From SM1-46 sp002451215 (GTDB lineage: Bacteria > Pseudomonadota > Gammaproteobacteria > Acidiferrobacterales > Sulfurifustaceae): a stretch of 64,000 nt of DNA. The notes under the pieces were generated by a model. That model was not told where the DNA came from. It saw only the letters and a list, made by a program, of their open reading frames with translations, and searched no databases. The stretch is taken from positions 1 to 64,000 of the forward strand of contig DKBM01000064.1 of assembly GCA_002451215.1 (NCBI GenBank), read 5' to 3'. A program made the position numbers and the translations under genes. Position 1 is the stretch's first letter. Each line of letters starts with the position of its first letter. Below are positions 42,958 to 50,548 of the stretch, piece after piece.

Positions 42958-43395
42958 ATGTCGTTATCGCTTAGTAAGGTTGAGCTCTGCCAGTTGTTGC
43001 CGCACACAGGGGCAATGTGCCTGCTTGATGAAGTAGCAGAGTTCAGTGATCGAGAGATCCGCTGCCGGAGTCGCACGCATCAAGACCTCGCCAACCCGTT
43101 GCGCCGAAATGGCCAGCTACCTGCCATCTGTGGCATCGAGTACGTTGCGCAGGCGATGGGAATTCATGGACGGCTTGCCACCGGGAATCAGCAGAAGCCT
43201 GCAGCCGGATTTCTTGCCAGCTTGCGCGACGTGAAGTGCACGGTCGAGCGTCTGGACGACATCGATGTGCCGCTCGATATCTTGGCCAGACGAGTCGCGG
43301 ATTCCGCGGATAGTGTGATGTGCGAGTTCGAGTTACGAGCTGGCGAGCGCACCTTGCTGACCGGGCGCGCAACGTTGCTGCTCCAGGTTCGCTGA
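42958..43395 (+). CDS. 3-hydroxyacyl-ACP dehydratase, ApeP-like (hot-dog fold)
   Basis: A 145-residue protein starting at ATG 42958 with the LCQLLPHTGAMCLLDEV block typical for the ApeP family and a C-terminal beta sheet (CEFELRAGERTLLTGRATLLL). The His in PHTG is the expected active residue. It likely works with the FabZ-like dehydratase at 34331 to form the double bonds of the polyene. The stop overlaps the fabG-like start in TGATG. Confidence 0.85.
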   Translation: MSLSLSKVELCQLLPHTGAMCLLDEVAEFSDREIRCRSRTHQDLANPLRRNGQLPAICGIEYVAQAMGIHGRLATGNQQKPAAGFLASLRDVKCTVERLDDIDVPLDILARRVADSADSVMCEFELRAGERTLLTGRATLLLQVR

Positions 43396-44147
43396 TGGCA
43401 CGCGCTCAGGGCAGCTTCCCCGCCGGCACCGTCCGCGCGCTCGTGACTGGCGGCAGTGGTGGCATTGGCGCGGCAATCTGCCGGCGTCTGGCCCACAGTG
43501 GAATGCACGTCGTCGTGCACGCCAATCGCCGGCCTGAGGAGGCGCGAGAACTGGTCAAGGAGCTTGGCGCAGCTGGTGACAGCGCCGAGTTCGTGCAATT
43601 CGATGTGACCGATAGTACGGCGGCGTCCGTGGCGCTGGAGCGGTTGCTCGCGGCGGGACCAATCCAGGTACTGATAAACAATGCCGGTGTTCACGATGAC
43701 GCGCCGCTTGCTGGCATGCGCCCGGAGCAGTGGCGGCGCGTCATCGATGTATCGCTGAACGGCTTCTACAACGTCACCCAGCCGCTGCTGCTGCCGATGA
43801 TACGTACCCGCTGGGGACGTATCGTGAGCGTGTCGTCGATTGCCGGCATCATGGGTAATCGCGGTCAGGCCAACTACGCCGCAGCCAAGGCCGGTTTGCA
43901 TGGCGCGTCCAAATCCCTGGCAATCGAGGTTGCTTCGCGCGGAATCACGGTCAATGTGGTGGCCCCAGGGATCATCGAGACACCGATGAGTGCGCACAGC
44001 TTCCCGCCCGAAGAGATAAATCGCATCGTGCCCACGCAGCGTGCCGGCACGCCGGACGAAGTGGCGGCGTTGACCGCGTTTCTCGCATCGAACGAAGCCG
44101 CCTACATCACGGGTCAAGTGATTTCGGTCAACGGTGGCATGGCGTGA
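43395..44147 (+). CDS. 3-oxoacyl-ACP reductase, FabG-like
   Basis: A 250-residue short-chain dehydrogenase: NADPH-binding GGSGGIGAA near residue 20, NNAG at about 95, and the catalytic Ser-Tyr-Lys set in VSSIAGIMGNRGQANYAAAKAG. It reduces the beta-keto group of each extension unit and belongs to the polyene set. The gene overlaps both neighbours (TGATG and GTGA), so it is part of a coupled three-gene operon. Confidence 0.93.
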   Translation: MARAQGSFPAGTVRALVTGGSGGIGAAICRRLAHSGMHVVVHANRRPEEARELVKELGAAGDSAEFVQFDVTDSTAASVALERLLAAGPIQVLINNAGVHDDAPLAGMRPEQWRRVIDVSLNGFYNVTQPLLLPMIRTRWGRIVSVSSIAGIMGNRGQANYAAAKAGLHGASKSLAIEVASRGITVNVVAPGIIETPMSAHSFPPEEINRIVPTQRAGTPDEVAALTAFLASNEAAYITGQVISVNGGMA

Positions 44148-44905
44148 ACGCGATCGTCGTCATTCCCGCTTACAACGAAGGCGCCACCATCCGGGAGGTG
44201 GCCGCGCGTGCGCTGTTGCACTGCCCGCGCGTGATCGTGGTGGATGATGGGTCGACGGACAACACGGCGGCCGCGCTTGTTGGACTTCCGGTGGTCTTGC
44301 TGCGAAATCCGCGCAACGAAGGAAAGGCGGCGGCACTTTGGCGGGGTATCCAGCATGCGCTGGAGAGCGGCGCTGAAGCCGTCATTACGCTTGATGGTGA
44401 CGGGCAACACCGTCCCGAAGACATTCCGCGCTTGCTGGACGCGGCATTGCACTGGCCGAACACAATCATCATCGGCTCGCGAATGGCCAATGCTGCTGCG
44501 TTCCCGCCCAAGCGCTTGTTTGCCAACCGCGCCGCGAATTTCTGGATCTCCTGGGCGTCTGGCTATGCCATCGAGGACAGCCAGTCTGGATTTCGGCTGT
44601 ATCCGGTGGCGCTGCTGCGTAGCATCGAGCCCGCACACGACCATGCCCACGGCTTTGTTTTCGAGAGCGAGATTCTTATCGAGGCGTCGCGTCGTGGCGT
44701 GCAGAGTGTGCCGGTGACCATCGAGGCTATCTATACGCCTGCCGCCCGCCCGAGCCATTTCCGCTCGGTGGTGGACGTGGTGCGCATCACGCGCATGGTG
44801 GCGTGGAAGCTGCTCTCGCGCGGACTTTATCTGCAGGGCTTTGTGCGTGCCTTTGTATGGCCACGCGCGCGAAACTTGCCAGTCGGGGGCGGACGCGCGC
44901 CGTAG
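44144..44905 (+). CDS. Family 2 glycosyltransferase of the cluster
   Basis: A 253-residue GT2 enzyme with the nucleotide-binding VVDDGSTDNT block and the metal-binding DGDGQHRPED, and the later ESEILIEASRRG block similar to DPM1/polyprenyl-phosphate-type transferases. Such GT2 genes (ApeJ position) are found in aryl polyene clusters. It may glycosylate the pigment or its lipid anchor. The start is GTG 44144, overlapping the reductase stop. Confidence 0.88.
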   Translation: MNAIVVIPAYNEGATIREVAARALLHCPRVIVVDDGSTDNTAAALVGLPVVLLRNPRNEGKAAALWRGIQHALESGAEAVITLDGDGQHRPEDIPRLLDAALHWPNTIIIGSRMANAAAFPPKRLFANRAANFWISWASGYAIEDSQSGFRLYPVALLRSIEPAHDHAHGFVFESEILIEASRRGVQSVPVTIEAIYTPAARPSHFRSVVDVVRITRMVAWKLLSRGLYLQGFVRAFVWPRARNLPVGGGRAP

Positions 44906-45016
44906 CGGGCTCGCTCTTGGCAGACCGATCGGGACGCCAGTATCATTGTGGGAAAGAACCGGATGACGATTCCAGGTTGTTTCACGACAATGCCCCGTAT
45001 CAAGGAGGAAGCCCCC

Positions 45017-45427
45017 ATGCGTTCGATGAAGACGATTCTTGCCGCAGGTTCCGCCGCCCTTGTCTTTGGGCTCGCCGTTTCTGCCACCAGTTGGGCGGCG
45101 AGGACCGAGACCATGTACAACCCGGATCCGATCGCGGTTCCGTGCAACAACCTGTCAAATGACAAGATCCGGGCTGCGGTGCGGGAATCTTTTCTCGGGC
45201 GTGGCTGGATCCCGACCGACAAGGGCGCGAATGCGCTCGAGGCCAAGCTTCAAAAGAAATATGAAGCAGTGGTGACCGCGAGCTGGACCACCAAGGCAGT
45301 GATCGTGAAGTACAAAAGCAGCGAGGGGCTCAGTGCCGAGGGTGACCAGATCCACCGCAACTACAACAAGTGGATCCGTAACATTGAGCGCGACATCGCT
45401 CTGAAGCTCAGCCGGGCCTGCGGCTGA
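45017..45427 (+). CDS. Secreted protein of unknown function at the cluster edge
   Basis: A 136-residue product with a signal peptide (residues 1 to about 27, core ILAAGSAALVFGLAVSATSWA). The mature part contains PDPIAVPCNNLSNDKIRAAVRESFLGRGWIPTDKG, a beta region, and ends in a helix with a second Cys (KLSRACG), so the two Cys could form a disulfide. I do not recognise it. ATG 45017 has AAGGAGGA at 45002-45009. A strong intrinsic terminator follows. It is on the same strand as the FabG/GT2 operon but separated by 111 bases. Confidence 0.75.
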   Translation: MRSMKTILAAGSAALVFGLAVSATSWAARTETMYNPDPIAVPCNNLSNDKIRAAVRESFLGRGWIPTDKGANALEAKLQKKYEAVVTASWTTKAVIVKYKSSEGLSAEGDQIHRNYNKWIRNIERDIALKLSRACG

Positions 45428-45459
45428 TCGGACAAACATTCTGACGAAGTTGTTACCAG

Positions 45460-45490
45460 CGCCCCGGCTCTTACGGGGCGTTGGTGTTTT
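45460..45490 (+). terminator. Rho-independent terminator after the secreted protein
   Basis: A 7-base-pair GC-rich stem CGCCCCG (45460-45466) with CGGGGCG (45474-45480), a seven-base loop, then TTGGTGTTTT. It lies 33 bases after the stop and marks the end of the pigment region. Confidence 0.7.
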
Positions 45491-45558
45491 GTGGCCCGTA
45501 AGAGCGGTCTGTTGCCGACGACGAATGGATCCGCCGCGTCGAATGATCGACGCCGCGA

Positions 45559-46267
45559 ATGTTCCACTTCACTATTCAACCCGTCAATGCGTTGCAGCAG
45601 TACAGTGGCTGGATTGTTGGTGCGGCGCTGCCTGTGGATACGCTCACATGGGCAATGTTCTACTTTGTTGTTTTGTCACGCCGGCTGCGCAGCTCGGAGC
45701 AGCGGCTGCGGGATCTGACGCGGCGGCTTGAACAGTCGAACCGGAACCTGCAGCACTTCTCGGCGGCCGATGGCCTGACCGGCGTAGCCAACCGACGTGC
45801 GTTTGACGAAACGCTCGTCCACGAGTGGGCACGCTCCGGGCGCACCGGACAGTCGCTTGCCCTGGTGTTGGTTGATTTCGATCTGTTCAGGAAGCACAAC
45901 GATAGCTATGGGCACCTCGCAGGCGACGAATGCCTGAAGCGCGTAGTCGATACAATCAGGCAGTGCGCCCGACGACCGGTGGATCTCGCCGCCCGCTACG
46001 GCGGCGAGGAGTTTGTCGCGTTGCTACCCGGTGTCGATCTTAACGGCGCGGCGTTGGTCGCCGAACGTATGCGTGCCGGTGTCGCCGCCACCAAGTTGCC
46101 GCACGTGAATAATCTGGTTGGACTCCGCATCACTATTAGTGCGGGTGTCGCGGCCATGGTTCCGACCCCCCGCGTTATCGGCGCACACCCTGGTGAGTGC
46201 CGCTGATGAGTTGCTTTACCGCGCCAAGGCAGTGGGTCGCAATCAGGTAGTGCTCGCGACCGACTGA
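45559..46267 (+). pseudogene. Membrane-anchored diguanylate cyclase with a +1 frameshift
   Basis: The protein has one N-terminal hydrophobic segment (LPVDTLTWAMFYFVVLS), a coiled-coil (SEQRLRDLTRRLEQSNRNLQHF) and a GGDEF domain with the catalytic GGEEF and the product-inhibition I-site RPVD, exactly five residues upstream. The frame as given stops at 46206. Removing one C from the run of six at 46166-46171 restores a family-like end (ALSAHTLVSAADELLYRAKAVGRNQVVLATD) with stop at 46265-46267. It would synthesise c-di-GMP. It may be a sequencing error, a real pseudogene or a slippage site. Confidence 0.75.
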
Positions 46268-46283
46268 AACAGCGCATCGATTT

Positions 46284-47135
46284 CTAGACAAATCGCAGCG
46301 ATAAGTCGACCGCGCGCACATGCTTTGTCAGCCCGCCGATCGAGATGTAGTGGACTCCTGTGGCAGCGATGTCCCGCACCGACTCGAGTGAAATATTGCC
46401 AGAAGCTTCCAGCGTGGCGCGCTTCGCAGCGCGCCGCACGGCCTCACGCAATTGATCGAGCGGGAAATTATCGAGCAGGATCCGGGTGGCGCCCGCCGCG
46501 AGCGCTTCATCGAGTTGCGGAAGGTCTTCCACCTCGATTTCCACCATGATGCCAGGCGGCGCGAGCGCCAGGGCGGCCTGCATGGCGGCGGTGACGGATC
46601 CGGCGGCGGCGATGTGGTTTTCCTTAATCAGGATGCCGTCGAAGAGACCCATGCGGTGGTTTTGTCCGCCGCCGCAGGCGACGGCGTACTTCTGCGCACG
46701 CCGCAATCCGGGTACCGTCTTGCGGGTGTCGAGGATCACGGCGCGCGTGCCGACGATGGCATCGACGAAGCGACGCGTCGCGGTCGCCGTACTGGACAAC
46801 AACTGTAGAAAATTGAGCGCGGTCCGCTCGCCCGTGAGAAGTGAACGCACAGGGCCACCAAGTGTGCAAAGAATCCTGCCGGCTTGCACGCGCTCGGCAT
46901 CGTGCGCCTTCCAGTCGATGACCACCTTGGAGTCGAGTTGACGAAAAGTCTCCTCGAACCACGCGCTGCCGGAGAGCACGGCGTCCTCGCGCGTGATCAC
47001 CTGAGCCTGCGCCAATGCGCCTACCGGCAGCAAAGCCGCGGTCAGATCGCCCGCGCCGACGTCCTCGGCGAGGGCTTGGCGCACCGAGGCGGCGATGTCG
47101 TCGCGTGGCGGTATCGGAATGCGTTGGGTCGACAT
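46284..47135 (-). CDS. nadC: Nicotinate-nucleotide pyrophosphorylase (carboxylating)
   Basis: The 283-residue enzyme makes nicotinate mononucleotide from quinolinate and PRPP, in NAD biosynthesis. Clear blocks are LAEDVGAGDLTAALLP, LTGERTALNFLQLLSSTATATR, ILDTRKTVPGLRRAQKYAVACGGGQNHRMGLFDGILIKENHI and GVHYISIGGLTKHVRAVDLSL. I chose ATG 47135 because the family starts there. It lies 14 bases after the last Mrp gene, so it is probably co-transcribed with it. It is convergent with the diguanylate cyclase. Confidence 0.96.
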   Translation of the reverse strand: MSTQRIPIPPRDDIAASVRQALAEDVGAGDLTAALLPVGALAQAQVITREDAVLSGSAWFEETFRQLDSKVVIDWKAHDAERVQAGRILCTLGGPVRSLLTGERTALNFLQLLSSTATATRRFVDAIVGTRAVILDTRKTVPGLRRAQKYAVACGGGQNHRMGLFDGILIKENHIAAAGSVTAAMQAALALAPPGIMVEIEVEDLPQLDEALAAGATRILLDNFPLDQLREAVRRAAKRATLEASGNISLESVRDIAATGVHYISIGGLTKHVRAVDLSLRFV

Positions 47136-47149
47136 GCGCGTGGCGCGTG

Positions 47150-48847
47150 TCAAAACAAAAGATAGAGAACCAGGTAGGACAGCAGCACGAGCGTCGTGAG
47201 CAACACGAAGTTGCCAATCGTGGCGCGCGCGCTGAAGGGGCTGGTGAGCATAGCGTGGAGCTGCCGGCGCAGCAGCGATTCCTGCCACCACGGCTGGATA
47301 CGCGTGCCGCGGATGCGCCGCAGTGCCAGCCACAAGCGCTCAAGCTGGTGCCAAGCAGCCGGCGCCAGGCTCCGATACAGCCAATCGGTATCGAGGGTAA
47401 TGGTGTTGGTGCGGCGCATCAGCGGCAGCAGCGCGAAAAACGCCAGACCAGCAAATAGCAGCAACTGCAGCTGCGTGATGACATGTGCGGCCGTATAGGG
47501 AACGTAGTCCACCGGAAACGGCAGAATGGCGTAAAGCGGCGCTGGATAGACACCAAGCGCGATGCAAAGAACTGCAAATAACACCATCGCCACCCGCATA
47601 TTGCGCGGCGGGTCGGGTGGGCGCAGGCCGGAGTCTTTTTGAAAGAATACGAACCAGGGAAACTTGATGCCGGCGTGCAAGAACACCCCGGCAGAGGCTG
47701 CGGCGAGCAGGAGCCAGACCCACAGCAGGGTTTCATCGGCCGCCGCCTGAGAGATCATGGATTTCGAGACGAAACCCGAGGTGAGCGGGAAGGCGGAGAT
47801 CGCGAGCGCACCGACAATGCCACAGACCGTAGTGAGTGGCATGCTCTGGAACAGCCCGCCGAGATCGGTGCACTTGCGCTTTCCAGTCATGTACAAGACC
47901 GCGCCGGCTGACATGAGCAGTAGCGCCTTATAGATGATATGTGCGAAGGCATGGGCAGCGGCGCCGTTCAGCGCCATCTCGGTGCCAATTCCGATGCCGG
48001 CTACCATGAAACCCACCTGGTTGACGATACTGTAGGCAAGTATGCGCCGCATGTCGTTTTCCAGGAGCGCATAAATGATGCCGTAAAAGATCATGTATAA
48101 ACCAACCCACACCAGAATCGGCGCGCCGGCAAAGGCGACCCACAAGACAAACACCGCGGTCTTGGTCGTGAACGCCGAAAGGAATACCGAGCCGCTTGGG
48201 CTGGCCTCAGGGTAGGCATCCGGAATCCAGGCCGACAGCGGCGGCGCGCCGGCGTTGAGCAGAACGCCGGCCAGGATCAGCCAATGCGCGGCACGATCGA
48301 GCGCGAGCGGCCCGAAAGCGACCGAGCCGGTACTCGTGACGTGACCGGCGATACCGGCCATGAGCAACACGCCACCGAACAAGTGCATTACGACGTAACG
48401 CAGACTCGCGCGGTATGCCCGCTCGCTGCCGTTCGACCAGATTACGACCGTCGAGGCGAGAGCCATGATCTCCCAGTAGGCGAAGAGGGTGATGAGATCG
48501 CCGCTGAAGCACACGCCGATGGCGCTACCGGCGTAGATCTGCGCCGCGACAAGCTCGATCGGCCGGGCCTGATGAAGACCGTAAAGTGTGCCAGCGGCGG
48601 CCATGATCGCGAACACCGTGGCAAAAAGACGTCCGATGGAATTCACCTGCCACGGCGTGAGGGTGTAGTCGAGAAACTCAATCGACGACACAGCGCCTAG
48701 CGGTACCGCCCAGATGACAGCAAGCGCCACGAGTGGCAACGCGATCAACCACGGTCCGCGCGCGCGACCGGGTAGCAAGGGCGCCAGCAAGGCCCCGGCG
48801 ATCATGATGACTGCCGGTGGCAGCAAAGGTGTCGAATCAAGGATCAC
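47150..48847 (-). CDS. Mrp-type antiporter large subunit, third MrpD-like paralogue
   Basis: A 565-residue multi-spanning protein of the proton-conducting NuoL/M/N and MrpD family. The TM5-type Glu is kept (ITLFAYWEIMALAS). The segment equal to TM7 reads VLLNAGAPPLSAWIPDAYPEAS, where the usual Lys is replaced by Asn; a TM8 Lys (AFTTKTAVFVLW) remains. About 14 TM helices plus a long C-terminal extension. Last of the Mrp genes. The start is a GTG at 48847, overlapping the small gene's stop by 11 bases. It is an accessory subunit of the Mrp complex. Confidence 0.88.
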   Translation of the reverse strand: MILDSTPLLPPAVIMIAGALLAPLLPGRARGPWLIALPLVALAVIWAVPLGAVSSIEFLDYTLTPWQVNSIGRLFATVFAIMAAAGTLYGLHQARPIELVAAQIYAGSAIGVCFSGDLITLFAYWEIMALASTVVIWSNGSERAYRASLRYVVMHLFGGVLLMAGIAGHVTSTGSVAFGPLALDRAAHWLILAGVLLNAGAPPLSAWIPDAYPEASPSGSVFLSAFTTKTAVFVLWVAFAGAPILVWVGLYMIFYGIIYALLENDMRRILAYSIVNQVGFMVAGIGIGTEMALNGAAAHAFAHIIYKALLLMSAGAVLYMTGKRKCTDLGGLFQSMPLTTVCGIVGALAISAFPLTSGFVSKSMISQAAADETLLWVWLLLAAASAGVFLHAGIKFPWFVFFQKDSGLRPPDPPRNMRVAMVLFAVLCIALGVYPAPLYAILPFPVDYVPYTAAHVITQLQLLLFAGLAFFALLPLMRRTNTITLDTDWLYRSLAPAAWHQLERLWLALRRIRGTRIQPWWQESLLRRQLHAMLTSPFSARATIGNFVLLTTLVLLSYLVLYLLF

Positions 48848-49091
48848 GGTTGTCGTAGTAGCCGTCGGGGCGCTTGAGGATCAGGCCGAGCAACTTGGCG
48901 AGCAGAATCATTGCGACGCAGGCGCCAAACCCAAACCACGCGCTGAAGCCGGGCGAGGCGTCGACTCCGAAGTGACCATGCAGGTCGCTGATGGTTTCAG
49001 CCGCGACGGTAGCGGCGAGCACCGTCGCGAATGCAATCCACAGCAACCTGATCGTGGAACGACGTACCAGCCAATGCGGCGTACGTTTCAT
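48837..49091 (-). CDS. Small membrane protein inside the Mrp operon
   Basis: An 84-residue protein with two hydrophobic segments (TIRLLWIAFATVLAATVAA and AWFGFGACVAMILLAKLLGLIL) and a conserved-looking end (KRPDGYYDNRDP). I do not recognise it. The start, ATG 49091, overlaps the preceding mrpD stop by four bases and its stop overlaps the next gene by 11 bases, so it is part of the transcript and probably a small subunit of the complex. Confidence 0.75.
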   Translation of the reverse strand: MKRTPHWLVRRSTIRLLWIAFATVLAATVAAETISDLHGHFGVDASPGFSAWFGFGACVAMILLAKLLGLILKRPDGYYDNRDP

Positions 49092-50548
49092 CGTGCCCCC
49101 CCAACGATATCCCAGCTGAGCGCGAGCGGTAGACCGGGCAGCCAGAATAGCAACACAGCGCCGGCGGCGCAGGCGACGGTGGCCGCTACGATCGGCAGCG
49201 GTGCTTCGCCGTGGCGATCCGTGCGGGGTGCCGAATGGAAGAACGCGCCATAGACTATCGGCAAATAGTAGGCGGCATTTAACAAGGTGCTCACAATCAG
49301 CACGATAACGACGAAGCTGTGGGCACTGTCCATGGCGGCAAGCAGGATATACCACTTACTAAGGAAGCCGACTGTCGGCGGGACGCCGATCATGGTGAGC
49401 GCGCCAATGGCAAACGCCCCCATGGTCCAGGGCATGCGCCGCCCGATGCCGGCGAGCTGGGACACATTGGTCTTGCGGCTGGCGGTATAGATCGAACCGG
49501 CCGCGAAGAACAAGGTGATCTTGCCGAAGGCGTGCGCGGCGATGTGCAACGCGGCCCCGACGACCGACCACGGCACGAGCAGCAAGGATGCCATGATCAC
49601 GTAAGAGAGTTGTGCCACGGTCGAGTATGCCAGGCGCCGCTTGAGGTTATCCTGGCGCAGGGCAATGACCGAGGCAATGACGATTGTCGCACCAGCCACG
49701 TACACCATCACGTCGGCTGCACCATTACCCTGAAGGAACTCGAGGCCGAAAATGTAGACGACAACCTTAAGCACCGTGAACACGCCGGCCTTGACCACCG
49801 CCACGGCGTGAAGCAGCGCGCTCACTGGTGTCGGCGCGACCATTGCAGCGGGTAACCAGCGATGCAAGGGCATCAGCGCAGCCTTGCCGATACCAAAGCA
49901 GAACAGGACCAGCAATATCCCGGCGACGAAGGGGCTCGCGTGCCCGCTCAGTATGCCGCCGGTCGTGAAGTTGAGCGTGCCGGTTAGCTGCCAGGTCCAG
50001 ACGATGGCAACAAAGAACAATCCCACTGATGTCGACAGTAGCAAGCCAAGATACACGCGCCCGCCGCGTATCGCCTCGGGCGTACCTTTGTGTGTCACCA
50101 ATGGATAGGTCGAAAGCGTGAGTACCTCGTAGGACAGGAACAACGTCAACAGGTCGCCGGCGAATGCGACACCGATGGTGGCGGCGAGTGCGATGGAAAA
50201 ATACGCGTAGAAGCGCGTTTGCTTAGATTCGCGATTGCCGCGCATGTAGCCAATCGAGTACACGGAGTTGACGATCCACAGAAACGAGGCCACCAGTGCG
50301 AACAACATACCGAGCGGCTCGATGGCAAGGGCAACCGACATGCCCGGGAGAATGTGTGCTAGGGCGACGCGCGGTCGCGCTCCGGCCAGCACGTCGGGTG
50401 TCAGTGAAACCACGCAGAGAAACAGTGTTGTGGCGGTGATCAGCGTGACGGCGTCGCGCAGGTTCGGCTTCCGCCCAGCGAGCACGATTAGAAGTGCACC
50501 CACGAGCGGCACGGCGAGCGCCGCAATCATCAAGGTCTCCGCCGTCAC
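49088..50548 (-). CDS. mrpD: Mrp-type antiporter large subunit, second MrpD-like paralogue
   Basis: A 486-residue proton-conducting antiporter subunit. It has the TM5 Glu (LFLSYEVLTLSTYPL), the TM7 Lys (GIGKAALMPLHRWLPAAM) and TM8 Lys (AVAVVKAGVF). About 14 TM helices. The start overlaps the stop of the previous D gene by four bases. Three NuoL/M/N-like subunits in one operon recall the membrane arm of complex I and the archaeal Mbh and Mbs complexes. Confidence 0.9.
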   Translation of the reverse strand: MTAETLMIAALAVPLVGALLIVLAGRKPNLRDAVTLITATTLFLCVVSLTPDVLAGARPRVALAHILPGMSVALAIEPLGMLFALVASFLWIVNSVYSIGYMRGNRESKQTRFYAYFSIALAATIGVAFAGDLLTLFLSYEVLTLSTYPLVTHKGTPEAIRGGRVYLGLLLSTSVGLFFVAIVWTWQLTGTLNFTTGGILSGHASPFVAGILLVLFCFGIGKAALMPLHRWLPAAMVAPTPVSALLHAVAVVKAGVFTVLKVVVYIFGLEFLQGNGAADVMVYVAGATIVIASVIALRQDNLKRRLAYSTVAQLSYVIMASLLLVPWSVVGAALHIAAHAFGKITLFFAAGSIYTASRKTNVSQLAGIGRRMPWTMGAFAIGALTMIGVPPTVGFLSKWYILLAAMDSAHSFVVIVLIVSTLLNAAYYLPIVYGAFFHSAPRTDRHGEAPLPIVAATVACAAGAVLLFWLPGLPLALSWDIVGGAR

